Shown here piece by piece: positions 7,173-14,113 of a stretch of 32,336 bases of DNA (within the stretch, counting starts at the first letter, position 1; every line of letters begins with the position of its first letter). The stretch comes from an uncultured Collinsella sp. (GTDB lineage Bacteria; Actinomycetota; Coriobacteriia; Coriobacteriales; Coriobacteriaceae), in NCBI GenBank assembly GCA_900757505.1, contig CAAEOE010000059.1, positions 1 through 32,336 on the forward strand, in the 5' to 3' direction. The position numbers and the translations under genes were made by a program. The notes beneath the pieces are model-generated. The model was not told the origin of the DNA. It saw only the letters and a list, made by a program, of their open reading frames with translations, and did no database searches.

Positions 7173-8915
7173 ATGGCGAACGACAGCAAGACATGGCGGT
7201 GCGGAAAGTACGAGCTCAGCTTTGATCGTCCGCGCATCATGGGCGTCCTCAATGTGACGCCCGATTCGTTTAGCGACGGCGGGGAGCACTTCGACCCGGA
7301 TGCCGCCATCGAGTACGGCCTGGCGATGCTCGATGCCGGCGCCGACATCATCGACGTGGGCGGCGAGTCCACGCGCCCCGGCTTTACCCCGGTCAACCCC
7401 GACGAGGAGGCGCGTCGCGTGCTGCCCGTCGTGCGCGCGCTCGCCAAAGAGGGCGCTATCGTCTCGATCGATACGCGTCATGTGGCGGTTGCCAAGGCGG
7501 CGGTGCGCTGCGGTGCTTCGATTGTCAACGATGTAACGGGCTTCACCGACCCCAAGATGGTCGAGTTCGTTAAGACGAGCACCTGCGGCGTTATCGTAAT
7601 GCACGCCGGCGAGGTCGCCGCACCCGCCCGCACGCACGCGACGGTGCAGCTCGATACTTCGGCCGCGGCGTTTGTTGCCGAGAAGGCACGCGAAGCGGCC
7701 GCCGAGGCCGCGCGCGAGGCCGAGAAGCCGGCTCGCCGCCGTCGCGGCAAGTTGCTGGGCGAGCCTAAGCCGGAGGCCAAGCTTCCGGGCGGCGTGGTGC
7801 AGCCCTCGTTGCCGTTTGGCGAACCGGAGCCCACGTCCGAGCCTTCAAGCGAGCAGGAGACGCCGGCCGCCGAGCAGGCTACTGCCGCCGAGACCGTCGC
7901 GCCCGCGCCCGAGGCCACTCCCGCAGCCACCGAGGCCGCATCGGAGTCCAATGACCGCCTGGCCGCCATGATGCGCCGCAGCGCCCGCCGCGAGGAAGCC
8001 TACGTGCCCACCTCGCAGCTCCGCCGCTTCACCCTGCCCGATTCGGCGCCCATCATGCGCCGCGTCATGGGCTTTCTGTCCGACCAGGCCCGCACGCTCA
8101 TCCATGCCGGCGTGTCGCGCGACCGCATCTGCATTGATCCTGGCCCGGGCTTTGGTAAGTCGGCTAACGAGGACATCGTCATCCAGCGCGAGACTGCCAA
8201 GATGGCGTCACTGGGCTATCCGCTCATGTGCGCCGTGTCGCGCAAGCGCTTTGTGGGCGCCGTCTCGGGTGTGACCGAGGCCGCCGAGCGCGATGCCGCT
8301 ACGTTTGGCGTGTGCCTGGGCGCCATCCAGGCCGGTGCCAACATCGTGCGCGTGCACGACGCCGCGGGTTTTGCGCAGTTCCTGAACGGCTACTGGGCGG
8401 TTGCCAAGCCGCAGCCGCGCCGCGCGTTTGTGGCCGTGGGCTCCAACCTGGGGCATCGCTGCGACAACATTCGCGCCGCACGCGAGATGATCGCCGAGAT
8501 TCCACTCACCTGCGTGTCCAACTCCTCCAAGATCTACGAGAGCGAGCCTGCCTACGAGACGCGCCAGGACGCGTTTGCCAACGCCGTCATCGAGATCAAG
8601 ACCGAGCTGGCGCCGTTGGTGCTGCTCGACGAGCTTATGAAGATTGAGGCCGAGCTGGGGCGTGACCGCTCCAAGAAAGCCAAGGTCAACGGCCCGCGCA
8701 CCATCGACCTGGACCTGCTGTGGATGGACGGCGAGACCCACGGCGGCAAAAAGCTGCGCCTGCCGCATCCGCTGATCGGCGAGCGCGATTTTGTGCTGGT
8801 GCCGCTCGAGGACTTGATGCACGATCCGGCGCGGTTCTTCCGCTACAACGGCGTCGAGGTTAAGGAGCCCGAGGACCGCGTGGGCCATATCGTGGGCGAA
8901 TTGGGGCGTATGTAG
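7173..8915 (+). CDS. folP: Fused dihydropteroate synthase / HPPK (FolP-FolK) with a long insertion
   Basis: The protein joins two steps of folate synthesis: HPPK pyrophosphorylates 6-hydroxymethyl-dihydropterin, and DHPS condenses it with p-aminobenzoate. Of 580 residues, the N-terminal DHPS shows GVLNVTPDSFSDGG at 24-37, DVGGESTRPG near 61, SIDT near 98, VNDVTG near 118, DPGPGFGKS near 321 and AVSRKRF near 353. HPPK begins at about 415 (FVAVGSNLGHR) and contains the metal/ATP motif GPRTIDLDLL near 507. Between about residues 150 and 275 the DHPS is interrupted by an Ala/Glu/Pro-rich stretch with a basic patch (ARRRRGK) that ordinary DHPS lacks. The ATG at 7173 is 6 bases after AGGAGG; an ATG at 7167 touches the Shine-Dalgarno and is unlikely. 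Confidence 0.93.
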   Translation: MANDSKTWRCGKYELSFDRPRIMGVLNVTPDSFSDGGEHFDPDAAIEYGLAMLDAGADIIDVGGESTRPGFTPVNPDEEARRVLPVVRALAKEGAIVSIDTRHVAVAKAAVRCGASIVNDVTGFTDPKMVEFVKTSTCGVIVMHAGEVAAPARTHATVQLDTSAAAFVAEKAREAAAEAAREAEKPARRRRGKLLGEPKPEAKLPGGVVQPSLPFGEPEPTSEPSSEQETPAAEQATAAETVAPAPEATPAATEAASESNDRLAAMMRRSARREEAYVPTSQLRRFTLPDSAPIMRRVMGFLSDQARTLIHAGVSRDRICIDPGPGFGKSANEDIVIQRETAKMASLGYPLMCAVSRKRFVGAVSGVTEAAERDAATFGVCLGAIQAGANIVRVHDAAGFAQFLNGYWAVAKPQPRRAFVAVGSNLGHRCDNIRAAREMIAEIPLTCVSNSSKIYESEPAYETRQDAFANAVIEIKTELAPLVLLDELMKIEAELGRDRSKKAKVNGPRTIDLDLLWMDGETHGGKKLRLPHPLIGERDFVLVPLEDLMHDPARFFRYNGVEVKEPEDRVGHIVGELGRM

Positions 8916-9617
8916 ATGATCGAGATGAATGCTGTTGTTGCCGGTACCGAGCTTGACGCCGCGCGCGACGCGGGCCGCGAGGGTGCGTCCGCGGGCTGGT
9001 GCGCTTGGAGCGCGGGCGATGCTTCGCTGACGTTTTCGCTGGTCGTGCGCCCGGACGTGAACATGCATGCCTTCCACGGCCTGCCGTTTGTGGCGGCGAT
9101 GGGCATGATGGATGCGCTTGTGGGCACGGCTTCGACGCCGGGGTTGGGCCTTGCCGGTAAGGTGGGTATCCAGTGGCCGAGCGATATCGTGTGCGGTGCG
9201 CCTGCGTTTGAGACGTCGCTCGCGCGTGTTGCCGTGAACGGCGGTGCCGGTGCTGCGGGCATGTTCGGTGCCGTGACGGTGGATATTGAGCGTTCGGCGT
9301 TGAGCGAGCTCGGTGTGGGTGTGGCTGACGAAGCGCTGGTCGAGGCGCTGGCCGCCGCCGTGTTGACCCGCGTGGATGCCTGGGCGGTTGTCGCCAACAC
9401 GCCACAGGGTGCTGCCGGTCCGCTGGCCCCCGTGCTGGGCGAGTACTTCGACATGGTGCCGCTGCTCGGTCGCCAAGTTGCGGCGGTGTCGCCCAACGGC
9501 TTGCCGCTTGCGGTCGGTGTGTTTGCGGGCCTGGACATCTGGGGCCGCGCGACCATCAAGACCGATGCCGGCGAGCAGGAGTTTCCGCCCGAGGCCGTAC
9601 GGATTCGCGGGCTGTAG
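8916..9617 (+). CDS. Biotin-protein-ligase-like protein, motifs degenerate
   Basis: This 233-residue protein starts at the base after the folP-folK stop, so it is probably translated from the same mRNA. Its layout resembles the BirA/LplA catalytic fold: LDAARDAGREGASAG in the place of the ligase 'STN..a..l...ga..G' start, TFSLVVRP like the 'l..Sl.lrP' strand, VGIQWPSDIV in the place of 'v.lKWPNDi', and a C-terminal small barrel ending GRATIKTDAGEQEF. The biotin/AMP-binding GRGRxGR loop is absent, the Lys and Asn of KWPND are Gln and Ser, and no GGKxxGIL-type lysine loop follows. It may be an inactive or altered-substrate paralogue. The convergent neighbour coaX fits, since birA and coaX are often adjacent. 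Another identity is possible. Confidence 0.55.
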   Translation: MIEMNAVVAGTELDAARDAGREGASAGWCAWSAGDASLTFSLVVRPDVNMHAFHGLPFVAAMGMMDALVGTASTPGLGLAGKVGIQWPSDIVCGAPAFETSLARVAVNGGAGAAGMFGAVTVDIERSALSELGVGVADEALVEALAAAVLTRVDAWAVVANTPQGAAGPLAPVLGEYFDMVPLLGRQVAAVSPNGLPLAVGVFAGLDIWGRATIKTDAGEQEFPPEAVRIRGL

Positions 9618-9660
9618 CGCGAGGCGCCAGCGCTCAAAGATAACGATGACAACAGAAGCT

Positions 9661-9689
9661 CTCCTCGGCCTGTGCCGGGGAGGGTCTTT
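9661..9689 (+). terminator. Probable terminator of the folP-folK operon
   Basis: CTCCTCGGC (9661-9669) pairs with GCCGGGGAG (9674-9682), a 9-bp stem with one G-U pair and a 4-base loop, followed by GGTCTTT. The T tract is weak. Confidence 0.5.
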
Positions 9690-9715
9690 GCACGACTACA
9701 GGGTGGCATCGCGGT

Positions 9716-9758
9716 CCTATTCCTCAAAATAGATAATTTTTCGATTTTGAGGAATAGG
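9716..9758. repeat. Inverted repeat, copy 1 of a twin pair
   Basis: CCTATTCCTCAAAAT (9716-9730) and its exact inverse (9744-9758) form a perfect 15-bp stem around a 13-base AT-rich loop. A second copy lies 43 bases downstream. Confidence 0.75.
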
Positions 9759-9800
9759 GAATGGGCACGATGCCGCTGAACGGGGCGTATTCGAAAGAAT

Positions 9801-9841
9801 CTATTCCTCAAAAATGAAAATAATTCAGTTTTGAGGAATAG
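9801..9841. repeat. Inverted repeat, copy 2 of a twin pair
   Basis: CTATTCCTCAAAA (9801-9813) and its inverse (9829-9841) form a perfect 13-bp stem. The arm is the same as in copy 1 but the loop differs, so the arms are conserved and the loops are not. It ends 35 bases from the coaX stop and may also terminate coaX. Confidence 0.75.
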
Positions 9842-9876
9842 GATTGGCGGCTGGTTGTTGCGACCTGGCGTTTACT

Positions 9877-10650
9877 CTATCCCAACTCCTGCATGCGGCG
9901 GTAGATTTCGCAGATGCCTTTGATGGTGAGTTGTCCGTCGACCACGTCGAAGACATCGGTCGAATCGGCGACGATGCCGGCGAGACCGCCCGTGGCGATA
10001 ACGGTGGCGTCCTCACGACCCAGCTCGCGCTTCATGCGTGTGACCAGGCCCTCGGCCATGGCGGCAGCGCCCACTACGGCGCCGACCTTAATGCACTCCT
10101 CGGTATCGCGGCCGATGGCGTGCTCGGGCGCCTCGAGCGGTACGCTGGCGAGCTTGGCGGCACGGGCAGCAAGCGCGTCCATGGAGATGCGGATGCCCGG
10201 CGCGATCGCTCCGCCAATGTAATAACCGTCCTCATCGATGACGTCGATATTGGTCGCGGTGCCAAAGTCCACCACGATTGCCGGCGCGCCGTAGAAAGTT
10301 TCGGCCGCAACGGCGTTAGCGACGCGATCGGCGCCTACGGCCTGGGGACGCGCCGCGCGCAGCTTGGTCACCGCGGCCGTCTGCGGCCCAATGACAATGG
10401 CGTCTGCGGCAATGCGGTCGGCCACGGCGTGCCATTCGCGCGAGAGCTGCGGCACCACGCCCGCAAAGGCGATCGCGTCGACCGCGTCGAGCGAAAGGCC
10501 GTACATCTTAAAGAAACCCATCAGGCGCACATGGATCTCGTCGGCGGTATAAGAGCGGTCGGTGGGCATACGCCACGACTGCACCAGCTCGTCTCCGTCA
10601 AACAGGCCCATGGCCGTCTGCGTGTTTCCCATATCGATAGCGAGCAGCAT
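9877..10650 (-). CDS. coaX: Type III pantothenate kinase
   Basis: CoaX phosphorylates pantothenate, the first step of coenzyme A synthesis, and uses a monovalent cation. The 257-residue protein starts MLLAIDMGNTQTAMGLF, with the ASKHA phosphate-1 motif DxGNT. It continues with TDRSYTADE, the substrate-binding region, GVVPQLSREW, and VDFGTATNIDVIDEDG, which is the phosphate-2 motif (GTA.n.D). It then has GGAIAPGIRISMDALAARAA, typical of the family. The frame is open 7 codons further upstream, but the ATG at 10650 is chosen because GGGAG lies 6 bases before it and the family begins there. Length is typical (about 255-260). Confidence 0.94.
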   Translation of the reverse strand: MLLAIDMGNTQTAMGLFDGDELVQSWRMPTDRSYTADEIHVRLMGFFKMYGLSLDAVDAIAFAGVVPQLSREWHAVADRIAADAIVIGPQTAAVTKLRAARPQAVGADRVANAVAAETFYGAPAIVVDFGTATNIDVIDEDGYYIGGAIAPGIRISMDALAARAAKLASVPLEAPEHAIGRDTEECIKVGAVVGAAAMAEGLVTRMKRELGREDATVIATGGLAGIVADSTDVFDVVDGQLTIKGICEIYRRMQELG

Positions 10651-10787
10651 GTCTACTCCCGGTGTTGGCATAAAAGGACGCGCACCATTGTATACGTGCT
10701 GTCGACGGCGCTCGGCCGCGATTCGTTTACGGTGATAGGGGCTGAGGGGTTTTAAATATGAAGGAATTATGCTCTACGAGATTTTCC

Positions 10788-10816
10788 TTGCCGTTTACCG
10801 AACTCCCGCGTAATAT
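10788..10816 (+). promoter_or_regulatory. Promoter of the initiator tRNA gene
   Basis: TTGCCG (10788-10793) and TAATAT (10811-10816) are separated by 17 bases. The -10 ends 31 bases before the mature tRNA 5' end, a reasonable distance for a stable-RNA leader. Confidence 0.6.
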
Positions 10817-10847
10817 TCTTTCTTGCGCACATGAGGCGCCCAGACAT

Positions 10848-10924
10848 TGCGGGGTGGAGCAGTCTGGTAGCTCGCCGGGCTCATAACCCGGAGGTCGTAG
10901 GTTCAAATCCTGCCCCCGCGACCA
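10848..10924 (+). tRNA. tRNA-fMet (CAT), initiator
   Basis: The 77-nt cloverleaf can be aligned base by base with bacterial initiator tRNA. The acceptor stem is TGCGGGG/CCCCGCG, the D arm is GAGCAGTCTGGTAGCTC, and the anticodon stem CCGGG-CTCATAA-CCCGG has anticodon CAT and the three consecutive G:C pairs that mark initiators. The T loop is GGTTCAAATCC and the CCA end is encoded. Position 1:72 is T:G, not a Watson-Crick pair, in line with the weak first pair of initiators. The gene is intact although a mobile island appears to have used its 3' half as an attachment site. Confidence 0.95.
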
Positions 10925-10939
10925 AGAACTTGCAGCTCG
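10880..10939 (+). repeat. Attachment-site repeat, left copy (att, inside tRNA-fMet)
   Basis: These 60 bases run from the anticodon loop through the tRNA CCA end and 15 bases beyond (AGAACTTGCAGCTCG). They recur exactly at 16346-16405. Duplication of a tRNA 3' end is the standard mark of site-specific integration into the gene. Confidence 0.88.
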
Positions 10940-10967
10940 GAAGCAAAATTGCCTCCGAGCTTTTTCT
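10934..10967 (+). terminator. Terminator after tRNA-fMet
   Basis: AGCTCGGA-A-GCAA pairs with TTGC-C-TCCGAGCT with one internal mismatch, followed by TTTTTCTTT. The first arm begins inside the 60-bp repeat, so the hairpin was completed by the incoming DNA. Confidence 0.85.
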
Positions 10968-11512
10968 TTATTGGTTTACTTTGCGGGTGAATTGCGGGTG
11001 AATCCTGAGTCAATTTATTATGTGAAGCAAATAAACCATTGATAATCGCGGGCCGGTCGGCTTGACTTATCGACCGATAAACTCCAATTGGGAGGAGTTT
11101 CGGCGGTCCTTAGCTAATAATAGTGCCGGGGATGGATCGCGCCGCCCCCGGACCTTGCGCGCCAAAGGGACGAGTCCCCTTGGAACCCCGTCTATTGCTC
11201 TCAACACGGAAACAGGGGAGTGGGGGATACGGGTTGTAGGATGCCGACGGGCGAGCGCTATGCTGTCTCAAGTCCGCATGTAGCTTGTTTGGAGGCCGTC
11301 TCTGCGTCTCAGGGCGGGCAATGAATTCTGGCAATCGAACTTCTTCGTATCTGTTCGCTGCGACTTGAGCGATGCGCTCCGCACAAATAATGTTGCCGAA
11401 GCATGCGGAATATCAGAAGAGAGATTGCAGGACATGAGTCAGCGCATGAAGAGCTGCCCGTCGTTTTGATAATGACATAATTAAGTGGCAAACTAAAGCG
11501 ATCGGAGCGACC
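10968..11512. other. Gene-free left end of the island
   Basis: No convincing gene is seen. An 11-bp tandem repeat (TTGCGGGTGAA twice, near 10981-11002) lies just inside the left end. The open frame 11062-11283 has no Shine-Dalgarno or recognisable motif. After its stop the same frame stays open for about 60 codons to 11469, which could be a decayed gene. The stretch is where an integrase would be expected, but no tyrosine recombinase motif was found. Confidence 0.5.
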
Positions 11513-12370
11513 ATGATTCTTGACAGCCTGCGTAACAGCGTGTCTTTTAATGAAACCGACCGAGCCATTGCTACCTATCTGCTCAATCATACCGGCGACC
11601 TTAAGACCCTCACTATGGCAAAGCTCGCACAGGAGACTTACACCTCGAACGCGACAATCATCCGCTTTTGTAAGAAATTGGGCCTAAGCGGCTATCGAGA
11701 GTTGATCATGCAGCTCATCCAGGAGATAAGCGGAGACTATCTTCTGGCTGCCACTGTCGATCACAATCGTCCTTTTGACAGTACCGATTCAATTGAGGCC
11801 ATCGAGGGCAACCTTGCAAATCTCCTGAAGGGCGTCATAGATCAAACGAAAATCGAGCTCGATAGCGCCAAATTGAGCATAATCGCCAAGGCAGTTCTTA
11901 GCGCCCCGCGAATTTACATCTTTGCTAAAGGGGAAAGCTATCTGGCGGGATGTATCTTTCGCAACAATCTTCTCAAGCTCGATCGTCATGTCACCATGGC
12001 AGACGACGGGGGCCTGCAGACACTGCACGTTAAGAACGGTAGGCCCGGCGACCTGTTTTTATTCCTAAGCTACAGCGGCATTCACTATGATTATTCCAAA
12101 TACGCCGCCGCTCTTTCCGAGCGCGGAATCAAGCCGTGTTTAATCACAGCGTTTTCTGATTCGGCGCTCGCCAGGCAATGCGACACTGTCTTGCTCATTC
12201 CAAAATCAGAGCGCGTGATTGGAAAGGTTGCCAATTACTCTTCCATGATCTCACTCACGTATACGCTTCAGGTTATTTATTCGCTTATATTCAATCAGGA
12301 TTATCAAGAGAACTATCGTGTAAAACACGAGGCCGATTCGTTCATCTTTACGAGTTTTGCGGAGATTTAG
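11513..12370 (+). CDS. MurR/RpiR-family transcriptional regulator
   Basis: This 285-residue regulator has an N-terminal HTH_6 domain (residues 1-75, with TSNATIIRFCKKLGLSGYRE as the recognition region) and a C-terminal SIS sugar-phosphate-binding domain (about 110-260). The SIS domain includes IYIFAKGES, FLSYSG and a later LIPKSE segment corresponding to the phosphosugar-binding loops. Such proteins sense a sugar phosphate and control nearby uptake genes. Here it converges on the GH4/PTS operon inside the same island and is the likely local regulator, perhaps sensing a 6-phospho-glucoside. The ATG at 11513 follows GGAG by 5 bases. Codon usage is less GC-rich than the flanking chromosome. Whether it activates or represses is not evident. 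Confidence 0.9.
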   Translation: MILDSLRNSVSFNETDRAIATYLLNHTGDLKTLTMAKLAQETYTSNATIIRFCKKLGLSGYRELIMQLIQEISGDYLLAATVDHNRPFDSTDSIEAIEGNLANLLKGVIDQTKIELDSAKLSIIAKAVLSAPRIYIFAKGESYLAGCIFRNNLLKLDRHVTMADDGGLQTLHVKNGRPGDLFLFLSYSGIHYDYSKYAAALSERGIKPCLITAFSDSALARQCDTVLLIPKSERVIGKVANYSSMISLTYTLQVIYSLIFNQDYQENYRVKHEADSFIFTSFAEI

Positions 12371-12374
12371 TCAT

Positions 12375-12425
12375 ACAAAAGGTGACCCCAAAGCATTTTG
12401 CCTTGAGGCCACCTTTTGTGCTTTT
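12375..12425. terminator. Bidirectional terminator between the regulator and the PTS operon
   Basis: ACAAAAGGTG-A-CC-C-CAA (12375-12391) pairs with its inverse at 12403-12419 with two mismatches. A run of T follows on the plus side (GCTTTTGC). It sits between convergent genes and serves both. Confidence 0.75.
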
Positions 12426-12443
12426 GCTATCTGGATGGCTTCT

Positions 12444-13781
12444 CTACTTCAGCTCAGGCCAATAGCCCTTGTTTGCCTCGATCATGTCGTCCAAGACTTC
12501 CTTAGCCACGCGCGCTGAGGGAATCGTGCGATTGAGGGTGAAGGCCTCGAGTGCCTTCTGGTAGGAGCCCTCGATAACGGCCTCGACCACAAGGCCCTCG
12601 CAGGCATCCTGCTGCTCGATAAGGCCCTTGTAGAAGCGGGGAATCTTCCCGACGCGGACCGGTTCGGCTCCTCGATCGGTGATGTACGCCGGAATCTCGA
12701 CGGTCGCGTCGTCCGAGAGATTCTCAATTGCGCCATTATTGGGCACAATCACCAGCTGGCGATGGCGCAAATCCTTCGCCAGGGACTTGACGACATCGAC
12801 AATGAACCTGCCGTGGACGCCTACGTAGAACTGCGTGAGATCGACCTTTTCACCGCGCTTAAGCGCCGCAGATGCGTCGAAGATACGCTTTTCGCGGCCG
12901 TTTACGACCTGCATGCCACGCGTGTTATTGATGTCCATGTACTCCACGCAGGCATCGGGCAACAGGTAATACTGGTAATAGGTGTTGGGGAGGTAATCCT
13001 GGAATAGCGTAGAAATCGTTGCCGCATTCTTGAAGGTGTGGGCCCAGTCTGGGTCCTTTACCAATGCGTCATTGAGGCTTGCCTCGGAAATGTAACCGTA
13101 CTTACGCACGTGCTCTTTGAGCTTGTCCGTAACGTCGACGCCCTTGCAGCGTACGCTGGTATACCACCCAAAGTGATTGAGGCCAAAGTAGTCGACTTCA
13201 ATGTCGTCGAGTTCGCAGCCCAAAATCTCCGCCATGCGGGCTTCAATCTCTACCGGCATATCGCAGATGTCGAGAATGCGAGCGTTTGGACGCAGCTTGT
13301 GCATCGCCTTGGCTACGATGGCAGCGGGGTTGGAGTAGTTGACGATCCAGTAGTCCTTGCAGGCGTACTCCTCGCAGAAATCGACAAGCTCGCACATGGG
13401 GAAGATGGTCCTCATGCCATAGGCCATGCCACCTGCTCCGCAGGTCTCTTGGCCGACTACGCCATGGCGCAGGCTGATCTGCTCATCCTGGATACGCATC
13501 TTGAGCCCGCCCACGCGCATCTGCGCCATAACAAAGTTCGCATCTGTAAACGCCTCTTTGGGGTCGACGGTTACATGCAAGGGGATCTCGGGGGCAAGGT
13601 CATCGATAACTGCCTTAACCACCACAGCGACCGTGTCCTGGCGTTCCTTGTCGATGTCATAGAGCCAAAGCTCACGAATCCCCAGTTCGTCCTTTTGATC
13701 AATCAGGTCTTTGACGATACCGGCGGTATAGGTGCTGCCGCCGCCGCAGATGACAATCTTGTATCCGTTCATGTTGTTCAT
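12444..13781 (-). CDS. GH4 6-phospho-alpha-glucosidase (NAD/Mn-dependent)
   Basis: GH4 enzymes hydrolyse phosphorylated disaccharides in the cytoplasm by an NAD- and metal-dependent redox elimination. The 445-residue protein has the NAD-binding VICGGGSTYTAGIV near residue 9-23, the sugar-binding NYSNPAAIVA near 148 and the signature CDMP at 173-176, where Cys binds the metal. It also has LNHFGWY with metal-binding His203. In this family CDMP marks 6-phospho-alpha-glucosidases (GlvA/MalH type), while 6-phospho-beta-glucosidases carry CN[VI]P. The substrate is therefore predicted to be an alpha-glucoside such as maltose 6-phosphate or a sucrose-isomer phosphate. Two ATGs are possible, 13781 and 13772; GAAAGG is 1 base before the first and 10 before the second, so 13772 may be the real start. 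It is the last gene of the minus-strand PTS operon. Confidence 0.9.
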   Translation of the reverse strand: MNNMNGYKIVICGGGSTYTAGIVKDLIDQKDELGIRELWLYDIDKERQDTVAVVVKAVIDDLAPEIPLHVTVDPKEAFTDANFVMAQMRVGGLKMRIQDEQISLRHGVVGQETCGAGGMAYGMRTIFPMCELVDFCEEYACKDYWIVNYSNPAAIVAKAMHKLRPNARILDICDMPVEIEARMAEILGCELDDIEVDYFGLNHFGWYTSVRCKGVDVTDKLKEHVRKYGYISEASLNDALVKDPDWAHTFKNAATISTLFQDYLPNTYYQYYLLPDACVEYMDINNTRGMQVVNGREKRIFDASAALKRGEKVDLTQFYVGVHGRFIVDVVKSLAKDLRHRQLVIVPNNGAIENLSDDATVEIPAYITDRGAEPVRVGKIPRFYKGLIEQQDACEGLVVEAVIEGSYQKALEAFTLNRTIPSARVAKEVLDDMIEANKGYWPELK

Positions 13782-13791
13782 GCCTTTCAAA

Positions 13792-14061
13792 TCAAATTGA
13801 GCTGCAGACAATCTTGGTTACTATCTGCACGAAGTAGGTAGCGATGTTGATGACCGCCGCCATGCCTGCAATGCTGCCTGCGTCCGCGTGCCTTCCTGAA
13901 CGCCGGGTCCAAACCGCAGCGAGTAGACCCAGGAGCGGCCAGATAAAACCACATGCGAATGCAGCCATAAGTACGAGAAGACCCCTTGTCGACTTTTCTT
14001 TGTACATGTTGAGCAGGCGTTCGAACATGCCTCGGATTGAATGAAACGTTTTGATCAACAT
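13792..14061 (-). CDS. Small membrane protein of the PTS operon, unknown function
   Basis: This 89-residue protein is not recognised. A basic N-terminus (about 1-27) is followed by a hydrophobic segment, GLLVLMAAFACGFIWPLLGLL, near 27-48. After a basic loop (WTRRSGRH) comes a second segment near 63-86. Two membrane helices are likely. The ATG at 14061 has GAGGAG 5 bases upstream, the best Shine-Dalgarno in the operon. It lies between the PTS permease and the GH4 gene, 52 bases after one and 10 before the other, so it is surely co-transcribed. Its role may be accessory to the permease, but nothing in the sequence shows this. Confidence 0.7.
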   Translation of the reverse strand: MLIKTFHSIRGMFERLLNMYKEKSTRGLLVLMAAFACGFIWPLLGLLAAVWTRRSGRHADAGSIAGMAAVINIATYFVQIVTKIVCSSI

Positions 14062-14071
14062 GAGGTCTCCT

Positions 14072-14101
14072 CGTTTATCGCTTATCGTTTATCGCTTATC
14101 G
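14072..14101 (-). repeat. Heptanucleotide tandem repeat beside a Shine-Dalgarno
   Basis: On the minus strand GATAAGC and GATAAAC alternate for four 7-base units (two exact 14-bp copies at 14072-14085 and 14086-14099) and run straight into the GAGGAG of the small membrane protein gene. Confidence 0.75.
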
Positions 14102-14113
14102 ATCAGGCGACTG

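Noticed and set aside
11062..11283. 73-codon frame at the left island end
   Set aside because: No Shine-Dalgarno or recognisable motif; could at most be part of a decayed gene.
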